From positions 9,644,017 through 9,708,016 of the forward strand of contig JAKSZU010000004.1 of assembly GCA_026018925.1 (NCBI GenBank): a stretch of 64,000 bases of DNA, written 5' to 3'. The DNA comes from Tupaia tana (Eukaryota; Chordata; Mammalia; Scandentia; Tupaiidae). The notes below the pieces were generated by a model, which saw only the letters and a program-made list of their open reading frames with translations, was not told the DNA's origin and did no database searches. The position numbers and the translations under genes were made by a program. Shown in pieces: positions 44,060 to 53,880 of the stretch (its first letter is position 1; every line of letters starts with the position of its first letter).

Positions 44060-44595
44060 GGACCAGCCTATCTGGGTTCAAATCCTGAGCTCGTGTTTTC
44101 TGGCAAGGTAGATAGATAGACGAGTTACTTTGCACCTTGTGAGTTAGTCTGCTTGTGCTTCCATTACGAAACACTGCAGGCTGGATGGCTTGTGTGAAAA
44201 CGTATGTTCTCACAGTTCTGGAGGCTGGAAGTCCAAGATCAAAGTGTCGGTAAGGTTGGTTTCATCCTCTCTTCTTGGCCTTTTCCCGTCCCGACATGAT
44301 CTCCTCTCAGTGTGTGTTCCTCTCCCAATCCCCTCTTCTTAACAGGGCACCGTCTTCCTGGATTAGAGCCCACCCTGATGGCTCCATTGGATCATACCTA
44401 CCTCTTTAAAGACCCTATCGCCAAATACAGTCACACACTGAGCTCCTGGGAGTTAGGACTGCAAGTAGGAATTTGAGGACATAACACTCGGTTTCCTTAT
44501 CTGTCAAATGGGATGGAAATGACACTTGCTTTGTAGAACTGTTGGGGATGTTCTATTACAAATTCATTGCTCAACACTTGGAAAGTCCCAGGAAC
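44060..44595 (+). repeat. MIR SINE split by an LTR
   Basis: Left half 44060-44140 (TGGGTTCAAATCCTGAGCTC) and right half 44487-44595 (TCGGTTTCCTTATCTGTCAA) are consecutive parts of MIR, separated by the LTR at 44141-44486. Confidence 0.75.
44141..44486 (+). mobile_element. MLT1-type solo LTR (ERVL-MaLR)
   Basis: Phrases in consensus order: TCACAGTTCTGGAGGCTGGA, AGTCCAAGATCAAAGTGTCG, TGGATTAGAGCCCACCCTGA, AAAGACCCTATCGCCAAATA and GGGAGTTAGGACTGCAAG. No internal viral genes are present; it is a non-coding fragment. Confidence 0.8.
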
Positions 44596-44646
44596 AATCT
44601 CTGATAAAGAAGATGCACAATGGTTTGCTCGTTGATTACAGTGCAG

Positions 44647-44922
44647 ATTTTTTTTTTGAGAGATTTTGCTTTAGGGTGTGTGCACTCATCAGAGAGACAG
44701 AGAGAGAGAGAGAGACAGAGAGACAGAGAGTGAGAAATCAACCCCCCCCTCCCGGGAGGGATGGCCACACTGCAATCCCTTCTCTTCCATTCTCCTCACA
44801 GGATTTTGGGGGTGCATGCACACCTGCCGGGAGTATATTTTAAGCCACCAAGTCTGGGACTCTAACCATGGTTGACTACGTGGGAATCCAGTGTCGTAAC
44901 CATTACGCCATCTGCTGGCCCC
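44647..44922 (-). repeat. tRNA-derived SINE, long-body type
   Basis: Reverse copy from a poly-T run at 44647. It has an expanded AGAGAGAGAGA tract in place of the CT tract, body CCTGTGAGGAGAATGGAAGA on the minus strand, and head GGGGCCAGCAGATGGCGTAA. Confidence 0.9.
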
Positions 44923-45094
44923 ACACTGGAGTTTTTGAACAATAGCTTTTGTGCTTTGTGTAGGGAGGGAGAACTTTAGTTCTAGTGGGGAATTCTGTGA
45001 AGGAGAAATGGCCTCAAATGATCGCTTCAGCCTTCTAGGTTTTGTTTGTTTTTAATTTTTTAAATATTTATTTTCTTTAAAAAAAATTGCCAGA

Positions 45095-45350
45095 ATTGGG
45101 ACCAGCAGATGGCATAATGGTTACATTGCTGGACTCCCATGTAGTTGACTGCAATTCGAGTCCCAAACCGGTGGCCTAAAACTCACACCCTGCGTGTGTG
45201 CATGCTTGCTCAAAATCCCAAGAGGAGAATGGAGGAGAAGGGATTGCAGTGTGGCCATCCCCCAGGGAGGGGTGATTCTTCACTTTCTGTCTCTGTTTCT
45301 CTCTCTCTGATGAGTGCATATGCCCTGTACCAAAAAAAAACCCTGCAAAA
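45095..45350 (+). repeat. tRNA-derived SINE, long-body type
   Basis: Head GGGACCAGCAGATGGCATAA, B box ATTCGAGTCC, full body, tail CCCTGTACCAAAAAA. Flanking duplication AAAAAATTGCCAGA ends at 45094 and 45364. Confidence 0.92.
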
Positions 45351-45364
45351 AAAAAATTGCCAGA

Positions 45365-45540
45365 GTGGGGATGTGCTAGCCAGAGAGAGAGAGAGGGAGA
45401 GAGAGAGAGAGAGAGAAAAGCACCCCCACATACACATTGGGGTGTGGTCTGCTGCACATGAGTTTTTTCAAGCTGCCTGGGCTGGGATCCAGGTCCCTAC
45501 ACATAGGGTTTAACCTCTGTGCTACAGGGCCAGGCCCAGG
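45365..45540 (-). repeat. SINE-like element with GA-rich tail
   Basis: Minus strand starts GGGCCTGGCCCTGTAGCACA, GAGGTTAAACCC (A-box-like), GGACCTGGATCCCAGCCC, then a body ending in a CTCTCTCTC run. It resembles the tRNA head of the local SINEs but the body is different. Confidence 0.6.
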
Positions 45541-45894
45541 CTTTTTGTTTATTTTTGAGCACCTACCATGGGCTAAGACTGTGCAAGGCACAGGGATTTG
45601 TCTGAATCAAACCTCTGCCCTAGACAGAGTCACCAGCTTAGTGAGAGGCAGAGCGTCCCATAGCGCCTGGTGCAGAGCAGGAGAGCGGGGGCCATTCACC
45701 CCAGGCTCCGTGCGGCACCCAGGCCTCCTCCAGCATTTGTATCTGTGTGCCCAGCACTGTTGGAGGTGCTGAAGACAGAGTAGTGAAAACGTCTCTTCCT
45801 TTTTTAGAGCTTGAAGTGAAATATTCAGTGGTCATGGACAGCATTTCATCTACAAATTACTTTTGGCTTGAAAAAAAATCCTTAAATTTTCCCT

Positions 45895-45974
45895 TGCTAC
45901 TTGTATCACCCTGGGCAGGCTGTTTAATCTTATCATAGCTCAGTTGGCTCATCTATGAAATAGAGATAATAAAG
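45895..45974 (+). repeat. MIR SINE fragment
   Basis: CACCCTGGGCAGGCTGTTTA, then AGCTCAGTTGGCTCATCTAT and GAAATAGAGATAATAAAG. Cut at its 3' side by the SINE at 45986. Confidence 0.7.
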
Positions 45975-45985
45975 TATGGACTTGG

Positions 45986-46521
45986 GACCAGCGAGTGGCG
46001 TGGTAGTAAAGCCAGCTGGATCCCACATAGCCAGCAGTATGGTTCCAGTCCCTAGACCAGGGGACTTGAAAAACACACTGGGAGACCAGCGGTTGACATA
46101 ATGGCTATGTCACTGGACTCCCATGTGGTCAACCGCGGTTTGAGTCCTGGACCCGGTGGCTTAAACTCACATCAGGCACGTGTACGTGCATGCCCAAGAT
46201 CCCAAGAGGAGAATGGAGGAGAAGGGATTGTGACATGGCCATCCCACTGGGGGAGGATTTCTCACTTTCTGTCTGTCTCTTTCTGTCTTTCTAGTGAGCG
46301 CATGTGCCCTATAGCAAAAATCTCTCTCTCTCTCAAAAAAAAAAAAAAAAAGGCGCCGGACTCAGACTCGTGTGTGTGCATGTCCAAAAACCTGAGAGGA
46401 AAATAGAGGTAGAAAGGGTGGCCATCCTCCCCAAGGGGTCATTTCTCACTTTCCCTCTTTCTCTCTGGCAAGTGCACATGTCCTATAGCAAATTTTGAAA
46501 AGTAAGTAAATTTTTAAAAAA
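45986..46521 (+). repeat. tRNA-derived SINE, host copy with nested insertion
   Basis: The 5' part is 45986-46081 (GGACCAGCGAGTGGCGTGGT, CAGCTGGATCCCACATAGCC) and the 3' part 46356-46521 (TGTGTGTGCATGTCC, ACCTGAGAGGAAAATAGAGG, CTATAGCAAATTTTG). Outer duplication TATGGACTTGG at 45975-45985 and TACGGACTTGG at 46522-46532. Confidence 0.88.
46082..46355 (+). repeat. tRNA-derived SINE nested in an older SINE
   Basis: Full head and body (GAGACCAGCGGTTGACATAA, B box GGTTTGAGTCC, AGGAGAATGGAGGAGAAGGG, CTATAGCAAAAATCTC) with poly-A. I could not find a clean duplication around it. Confidence 0.9.
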
Positions 46522-46532
46522 TACGGACTTGG

Positions 46533-46886
46533 TCTTAGTCTGTTCAGGCTGCTCTAACAAGATCCCTTAGATAGGTCATTTAAAGCCACAGTAATTTATT
46601 ACTGACAGTCTGGAAGTTGAGAAGTCTGAGCGCAAGGCACCAGCGAGTTCAGTGTCCAGGGAAGGTTAGCTCTCTGCTTCAGGGAGAGCTCCTAGCTGCT
46701 ACATTCTCATGTGGCAGAAGAAGCTGGCTCCCTTCAACCTCTTTCATAAGAGCACCAGATCCATTCATGAGGGTAAAGCCCACTTGACCGAACGCTTCAC
46801 CAAAGGCCCCACGTCTTAATACTGTCACACTGGGTGTCGGGTTCCAACATGAATTCTGGAGGGACACCAACATTCAGGCCATAGCA
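46533..46886 (+). mobile_element. MST/MLT1-type MaLR solo LTR
   Basis: Consensus phrases: TCTTAGTCTGTTCAGGCTGC, CAGTCTGGAAGTTGAGAAGT, GATCCATTCATGAGGGTAAA, TTCCAACATGAATTCTGGAG and TTCAGGCCATAGCA at the end. Non-coding fragment, no internal genes. Confidence 0.75.
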
Positions 46887-47239
46887 GACATCATAACGGG
46901 GTTGCTTCGTGGCGGTCGAGAGGGCCATGTACAATATGCAGGGTAGTTAGCCTGGCACATGCTACATCACAGACGGACGCTCCCGGTCATTACGTGTGAT
47001 TTGGGGATTCTTGCTTTCTTCTCTGGAACCAGGAAAGCCTCAGGGGGAGGCAACTCTCCCCACCGATTGCGCAGCCAAAGCCCCTGCTCGCCTGGCTTCC
47101 ATCCCTGACACTAACGTGGCTAGGTAGAAGTCCGAAAGGTGGGCATGGTCTGGGGTCCTGGAGATCTTCACAGGCCCTGGGTCTTCTCGTCTTGAGACCC
47201 TACCCCCTCATCGAACATATTTCAAGCACACTCGCCTCT

Positions 47240-47580
47240 CACGATGAATGTCACTTTTTGGCTATCAAAGAACTCTGAAAGGATTTTTGCCATTTTGTTT
47301 TTGTCAAATTTTGGCCATGAGTAATTAATTTACCATAAGCCATGATTTCTCACAGATCTTGGTGTCTACTTAGGAAATCTTACACAGTAAGAACACACCA
47401 ACCTCTAAATTGTTATCAAATGTAATGAAATTTTTATGACTACTAAATTCAACAGTTAATGAAGTTGATATAATGTTATGCTTCACATTTAATTAAATAT
47501 TTACTGATTTCAGTGTTGCAGTTTTGTTCTTCGTATTGTGGAGCTAATCATAATTTTTCAGACTTCAGATATTTGGTAGG
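47240..47580. other. Repeat-free AT-rich segment, possible conserved non-coding element
   Basis: About 340 bp of AT-rich unique sequence with several TAATTA-like homeodomain words (GAGTAATTAATTTACC near 47321, TTTAATTAAATATT near 47488). No repeat and no meaningful open frame. Confidence 0.35.
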
Positions 47581-48194
47581 TCCCTAAGAACCACAGAGAC
47601 TGCCATTACCAGGCCCATAATGCCTAGTGGGTCAAACTGCCCAGAGTTAGGGCCGTGCAGGGTGATGTCCCAGGCAGAGTTCTTGAGGGACCACCCTCAG
47701 AGCTGGGGGGAGAGATGACAGCCATATTTCACGGGACTGGGCCTTCCCTGGGTTTTAGCTCACCAATGAGACAGGACAGCAGAGCAAACAGCCATCTCCA
47801 GGACCTTAAAAAGGGACCTGCAATGTCCTGGAAGTGAAGCTGTGACTGTGTGGCTTCTCTTGGCAACGCCACCAGGGACCCTGCCATTACCCAGGGGTTT
47901 TAGCCCTTACTGCACCTCATTCCTTGCCCACATGTGAAGAGGTAGTCGGGAGCTTGGGCAGTGGAGCTGACACTCTTGAATTTTTATTCCTCTTGTGCCA
48001 TCTGCTAAAAGGTGGCTTTGCACAAGCTTACCTTCCCTGGCCTTTTTTCATCTGCACAGTGGTAAAGCCAATAGACAGGTTGGAGGTCAGGGAAGGTTCG
48101 AATAGAGAACCGTGTAATGTTCCGCACAGTGCCCTGCTTGTGGTAGTGGTGCACCCTCAATTAAAGCACTATCTGTACTGCTATTGCTGAGATT

Positions 48195-48385
48195 GTTATT
48201 GTTTTTAAAGTTTCTTTCATGAGAGAGAATGAGAGAAAGGGGGGTGCCCTCGGTAGGGCTTCATGCCGTAAACCCCACCACCCCCAGCCTTCTCAGCCAA
48301 CCAGGATCCTGAGCACACATACATGTGCCTAGGTCAACTTGGGAACGAACCCTAATCTCCCATATGGCCTGATACTGTCGTTTTT
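48195..48385 (-). repeat. SINE-like element, third tail type
   Basis: TTTCTTTCATGAGAGAGAAT, GGGGTGCCCTCGGTAGGGCT, TCATGCCGTAAACCCC, with GATCCTGAGCACACATAC. Second copy of the element at 34785. Confidence 0.6.
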
Positions 48386-48414
48386 ATTAACACTTGTCAT
48401 GTAAAAACGGCAGC

Positions 48415-48965
48415 CTATGAGAGTTTTTTTAAGCTTGTTACAGGGCGTGCATGCTCAATGGAGAGAGAGAAAGAAAGAGAAAGCAAGAAATCACCTCCTT
48501 GTGAGGGGATGGCCATGCCACGATCCGTCGTCCTCCTTTCTCCTCTCAGGATTTTGGGCTCACATACTCATGCACCTGGCATGTTTTTTGTTTTTTTTTT
48601 TTTTGGAGAGGTTTTTTTTGCTATAGGGCGCGTGCGCTCGCCAGACAGACAGAGAGAGACATAGAGACAGAAAGCGAGAAATCACCCCCCAGGGGGGATG
48701 GTCACGCCGCAATCCCTTCTCCTCCATTCTCCTCTCGGGATCTTGGGCACGCACGCACACGCGCCCGGCGTGAGTTGTAAGCCACCGGGTCCGAGATGCG
48801 AACCGCGGTCGACTACGTGGGAGTCCAGCGACATAGCCATTACGCTAACTGCTGGTTCCCACCTGGCATGTTTTTTAAGCTACTGGGTCTGAGACTTGAA
48901 CCATGAAGTTGGCCACATGGGATCCAGCCCTATGCCTTAAACTCCACACCATGTGCTGGCCCTGA
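48415..48965 (-). repeat. tRNA-derived SINE, host copy with nested insertion
   Basis: The tail and body part is 48415-48589 and the head part 48861-48965 (minus strand AGGGCCAGCACATGGTGTGG, GGTTCAAGTCTCAG). The two halves are separated by a younger SINE in the same orientation. Confidence 0.9.
48590..48860 (-). repeat. tRNA-derived SINE, young copy nested in an older SINE
   Basis: Perfect 16-bp duplication ACCTGGCATGTTTTTT at 48574-48589 and 48861-48876. CpGs in head and body are nearly all intact (TAGTCGACCGCGGTTCGC, GGGCGCGTGTGCGTGCG). Confidence 0.96.
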
Positions 48966-49850
48966 GAGCTCCATCTGAAGGTTAGGGGAAAGAAGGCCGT
49001 ATGACCGAGGAAGAGAGATCGCCAGTGGTGGCCCAGTAAGGCAGCAACCACGTCAGGATCCAGCTGGCCTTCCGCCTTCCACCTTGGTCTCTCTGCCCGC
49101 CGCCAGCCATGACAGACGCCCCTGAGTTCCTGGAGAGGCCTTGTATAGGTGCTCTCTTAACTCCAAGTCTGGAGTGCTGCCCTTCCTCCCAGAACTTCCC
49201 AGCTGGGCCACTGCTCGCCGAAATGCACCTGCTTAGGACTGCCACTAGCTTACTGCTGAGGTGATTTGAGGCAGCTTTCAGATTAAAAAGTAAAAAATAT
49301 AGCATTGAAGAATAAAGCAAGAACTGAATCCATCTAAAGAGAGCAGGAAGAGTTGCAACTCCCAGGCACCTGAATCGGTCAGACTGCATGCAGGTAATAA
49401 GGTAATAAAACTGGGTGTCCCTATTTGTCAGCTAAAGCAAAAATGGAAACACGTCCGGTGGCAGAATTTTTATTTTCTGACAGCAGAAAATACACATCTT
49501 CATCTGCAGAGACAAAATGTTTCCTGGAAATCACCCCAAGCATGAATTTATCATGAGTCCTTGTATAAAGGACACTGAATGACAGAGTGGGCAATATATT
49601 CAATTCTGTTTTCATAAAAGACAGAAATGCCGTTAAGTTGGTCAGTTTCTCACATCAGGGCTCTCTGAAGACAGAAAGGATAACATTAAATCATAGCTCA
49701 GTTCTTTAAGGAACTCAGATAATGAAGTTGAGGAGAGACACCTTTGGGCCCATTCTGCAAATTATCGAGCGCCGGCTCTAACATCCATCTGTCCATCCTG
49801 CAGCCAGCAAGGATTCACCAAACGCCCACCATGTGCCAACTCTCCGAATG
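48966..49850. other. Intergenic stretch without recognised elements
   Basis: Unique-looking sequence with no gene or clear repeat. Slightly AT-rich in 49400-49700. Confidence 0.5.
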
Positions 49851-50165
49851 GCACTGGCGAAGATCGCTCGTAGAGCGGACACCTGGGCTGAGCTTTGAAG
49901 GGCAAATGGAACGCCAGACACAGGAGGAGGAGAATGTTCCAGGCAGAGAGAACAGCATGCACAGGGACCCAGAGGAAAGGGGGAGAGAGCCTGGCTCCCT
50001 GCAGCCTCAGCCAGGCAAGGGCCTCCGAAAGGCTGGAGTGTGGGGTTCAGGAGCAGGAACAGGCAGGGCCAGGGAATGGAGACTCTCACAGGGCGGGCTC
50101 AGCAGGGAGCGTGGATTTCACTCTGTAAGCCATGGGGGAAAGTCCAGGGGAGACTGGCAGCTGTG
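49850..50165 (+). repeat. Ancient interspersed repeat, class not assigned
   Basis: GGGCTGAGCTTTGAAGGGCA, GAATGTTCCAGGCAGAGAGA and ACAGCATGCACAGGGACCCA follow the same order as the copies at 28020 and 33930, and this is the best-preserved middle section. Confidence 0.6.
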
Positions 50166-50629
50166 GATGGACCTGGCGTTTCTAAAAGGTGAAGGGTAGC
50201 GAAGAGGAAGCTGAATGAATGGGCTGTTCCTCGCTGTCGGAAGTAACCTGAAACACAGACCCGGGGCCCTGGCAAGGATCTGGAGGGTGGGAAGGAGCAG
50301 AACCTGGAGGACTGACGGCCTGATGTGGAGGCTGAGTGAGAATGGAATCCAGCATGGCTCTCCAGGCTTTTGGCTCAGGAACCAGGACAGATGTGGAAGT
50401 TATTTCTCGAGCTGGGGAACTCAGCAGAGTCTAGAAGGGGATGGGTTCAATTCTGGGTCCCCCAAGAGGAGAGAATGCCAGACACAGTGCAGGCGCCAGA
50501 GACTGAGGAGATGAGAAGAGGTTTCTGCATGAGGAGCGGTCGGTCCAGGGAGGCTGCGGTGGGGAGGGCTGGAAAAGGCAGCAGTTGCTGAGAACCAGAG
50601 TTCACTCCTCAGCCCTTCCGCTGGTGTCC

Positions 50630-50935
50630 TGGCCAGCTGTGCCAGCTGCAGATTCTCCACGCTGTGTCCCAGCTCCACCGCGTTTAGTTTTCTTCCTAGA
50701 AAGTGCCACTTCTCACCTGGCCCTCCCCTTGGGCTGTGCCGGGAGCCCGTTTCCATCACACCGTCTCTCCCCTAATCACTCACGCTTTGCTGTTTGGTTC
50801 CCTTCCCAATAAACTACCCCCGACCCCCAGGGCAGGGGCTATGGTGACGTCTTATTCTTCTTTGTATTTATTTCCCCCACACCGAGGGCAGTGCCTTATC
50901 GATGTTTGTGACATGAACAAATGAGAGAATGAGTC
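50630..50935 (+). repeat. L2 LINE 3' fragment
   Basis: TGTATTTATTTCCCCCACAC, GGGCAGTGCCTTATCGATGT and GAACAAATGAGAGAATGAG. Confidence 0.6.
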
Positions 50936-52565
50936 AGTGGGGGCGTGGCAGGACTGCACAGACCACAACAGAGAAGCCAGGCAGCAAGTATCGGGGTACT
51001 GCCAGCTGCCGTAACAACCCAGCGTTTCTACGGCTTAACGCCATTGAAGATCATTTCTCATGCAAAGGTCCCACGTAGGTGTTCCTAGCTGGGAGGACTT
51101 TCCTCCATCTGTGCCTCTGCCACCTCTTTAGGACCCAGACACTCTACCCATAGGAGGTGGAGAAGTAACCGCGGGAGGATTTGCTGGGGACGCTGGGAAC
51201 GACGCCCATCACTCCTGCTTCCGGTCCTTCGGTAGAGCCCACCTCATGATGCAGCAACCGCAGGGGTGACTGGAAGACGCAGTCCTGGCCGAATGGCCCC
51301 TTCTCAGTAACAGCTCCGCACTCGTGACATTTGGGGGTCCTGGGGGAAGGCTGTGGTGGCACCGTGGGGTGTCAGCAGTGTATCGGCCTCTATCCCTCGG
51401 TGCCTATAGCGTCCTCCAGTTGTGACAACAATGTGTCTGCAGGTCTTGCCAGATGGCCCCTGGGGTGGAGGTCACCCTCAGTTGAGAACGACTGCTCTAT
51501 ACTGGAAGGAGAAGCAGTAACTTACGACGTCCAGTCTGCTGAAAGGGCCATCGAACCCAGCCGGGGGTGCAAGTGGGGATGGATTTATAAAGTCCACCGA
51601 GGGAGGGAGGGGAGGTGAAGGTTGCGCTGAGTGACGGTAAAATGCAAGGGGAAGGGATGGCATTGCAGGCAGAGCGACCGCCTGAGTGAGAGCACAGGCA
51701 CGGAGGTGCAGCAGCAGAGCAGGTTGAGCCCGCAGCCTACAGAGGCCCCTTTCCTGTGGACTCTGGCCTCCTCATGCGTAGGAAGTTTGACCTCTGTTTT
51801 GCCACTGGCATGGGCTCTGTCCCTTTCCTTGCTTCACAGAGAATTTTCTACAAGTATGTCAAGTTCACGGCCCCAGAAATGATGGTCAGGCCCCTTCTCA
51901 CTTTTCCCTCCTGGTTGTGGAGCCCTGGCTTTTCCATTGTGAACCCTCCTGTCACCTTTCCTTGGGAAGCAAATCATTCTGTAACTACAGTGACAGCCTC
52001 ACCCCTGGGAAATACTTGCTTCTGATCTGACCGTGCTCAAGATTTCAAAAGTCCTACCCCAAACCAGATGCTGGGCCTTCCTCCCAGCCCGCCTTAGCCC
52101 AGCAAGCTTTCTGCAGCGCGGCTGCTCCCTTCGCCTCATTCCCCCACACTGCGAGGGCCCCCGTCTGCCTGCTGATCCTCTCTCTCTCAGGTTCAGAGGC
52201 ACTTTGATTTTCTTCTTGGGTCAGAATGGAAGTTTCAGGGCATCAAGTCCACAGTCCCTACCTGAAGGAGGTTGAGTTCTCCAGAGCATCGGGCCATGTT
52301 GTCTCTCTAAAACAAACTCTGATCTTCTCCAGATAGCAGGCTTATCTTAGCGAGTCACCGCACCGCACAAGGCTTCTCTGCAATGTGATATGGTGCAGAG
52401 ACCCGGGCCCACAGCTGCCTCTTGCGAGGCAGGAGGGTGGGAGGGGCAGGCCGAGGGCCAGCTCTGGGGCTGGGTTGAACGCCATCTCCTCGGCCACGTT
52501 GGGAGGGCTGTATCACCTCTGTGTCTCCCGCCTTTCCCCACCCTGCAAATGTTTCCAGGGCTCCC
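50936..52565. other. Intergenic stretch
   Basis: 50990-51110 has an LTR-like start (TGCCGTAACAACCCAGCG, CATTTCTCATGCAAAGG) too decayed to assign. The remainder holds no gene and no clear repeat. Confidence 0.4.
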
Positions 52566-52569
52566 GCCG

Positions 52570-53880
52570 CTGCCTTTGCCCACATCGCTCATCCCAGCTC
52601 AGACTACTGCAAGGTCTCCTAAGCAGCCTCCCACGTTTTCCTGCCTCTTCCCTTCCTATCCGTTCTCCACAGAGAAGCCAGAGCACACGCCAGGCTCTGC
52701 CACTTGACTACCATTTCCTGGAAATGAAAATGCACCTCTCATACCCATGGCCAACAGCCTTCCCAGCGAATCTGCTGCTGAGACGGCCGTGCCCTGTCCA
52801 GTCAGATCAGAGCGTCCTCATACCTTCCTGACTGTCCAGCTCGTCCCTCCCCCCTTCACCTGAAGTCCCACCCTCCTGCTAGGGGCTCAACCTGCAGTCC
52901 CACAGAGTGCGACCATATTCAGACCAAGGGTCTCTAAAGAGGAAAGTAGGTTAACACCAGGCTGTCAGGATGGGCCTCATCCAATCTGACCATGTCTCTC
53001 CGCACGAAACGAGGAAATCGGGCATCGACCACGCGCAAGAGAAGACTGGGTGCCCAGACACAGGGTGAAGATGGGCGTCTACAACCAGGGAGAGGCCTCA
53101 GCAGGAGCCGTCTGCTGATGCCTTGGTCGTGGGCGTCTAGGCGCCAGAACTGTGAGGAAGTGTTTCCATTGGTTAAGCCACACAGCCTGGTGGACTGGGT
53201 GATGGCAGCCCTAGCAAACCAGGACAGCTGTTCACATTTCCCACTGCCTAAGAATGAGGTCTGAACTCCGAACGCCTTACCCTCGCCTAGGAGACCCTGC
53301 ATGGCCTGGCCCCTCCCAGCCCCTCCCTCATCCCCTCGGCCTATCTGCTTACTCACCTTTATCCAGCCCTGTCCTCCCTCCTTTCAAGTTTACTTATGTC
53401 TCCCATGAGTGAGACAGAGAATCCCCACAGAGACTTGGTGCCGCAATCCCTCCTGGCCTTCCGCCGGCTCCAGGCCATGGCAAGCAGGTGCCGTGTGCTT
53501 AGCATACTCAGAGAGGTCTCTGGACTTGAACCAGGAACCTTCTCATATGGCATTGCCCGCACCACCATCTGGTCCTGCCCTTTCTTTGTTTATGGCCTTG
53601 CCATGGTGGTAGTACTGCTTAATTTTAGATCCCATCCTCAAGGTCACCACCTTGCAGACCTCTCCAGCCGTCTTTAAAGCAGACCCCCATACTCTTCCTC
53701 AGCACTGTAAGCTTCCTTCCCAGCATCCTTAATTAGTAACTTTGTGTGTATTTGTTTATTTATTGCCTGCCTTCATCAAGGCGGGCTGTTCACTATTATG
53801 TATATTCATTATCTAGCACAGCGCTCGGACACGTCACAATGCTCCATAAATATTTGTTGAGTAAATGAATCTTCACCTTG
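52570..53880 (+). repeat. L2 LINE, long fragment with a SINE inside
   Basis: Order is consistent with one L2: GCTCAGACTACTGCAAGGTC (52596), AATGAGGTCTGAACTCCGAA with GACCCTGCATGGCCTGGCCC (53252-53311), then after a SINE the 3' end TTGCCTGCCTTCATCAAGGC and AAATATTTGTTGAGTAAATG (53764-53870). Confidence 0.65.
53390..53582 (-). repeat. Old tRNA-derived SINE
   Basis: On the minus strand: GGGCAGGACCAGATGGTGGT, GCGGGCAATGCCATATGAGA and B box GGTTCAAGTCC, then a body ending in CATGGGAGACATAAGTAAAC. Related to but diverged from the abundant family. Confidence 0.65.
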
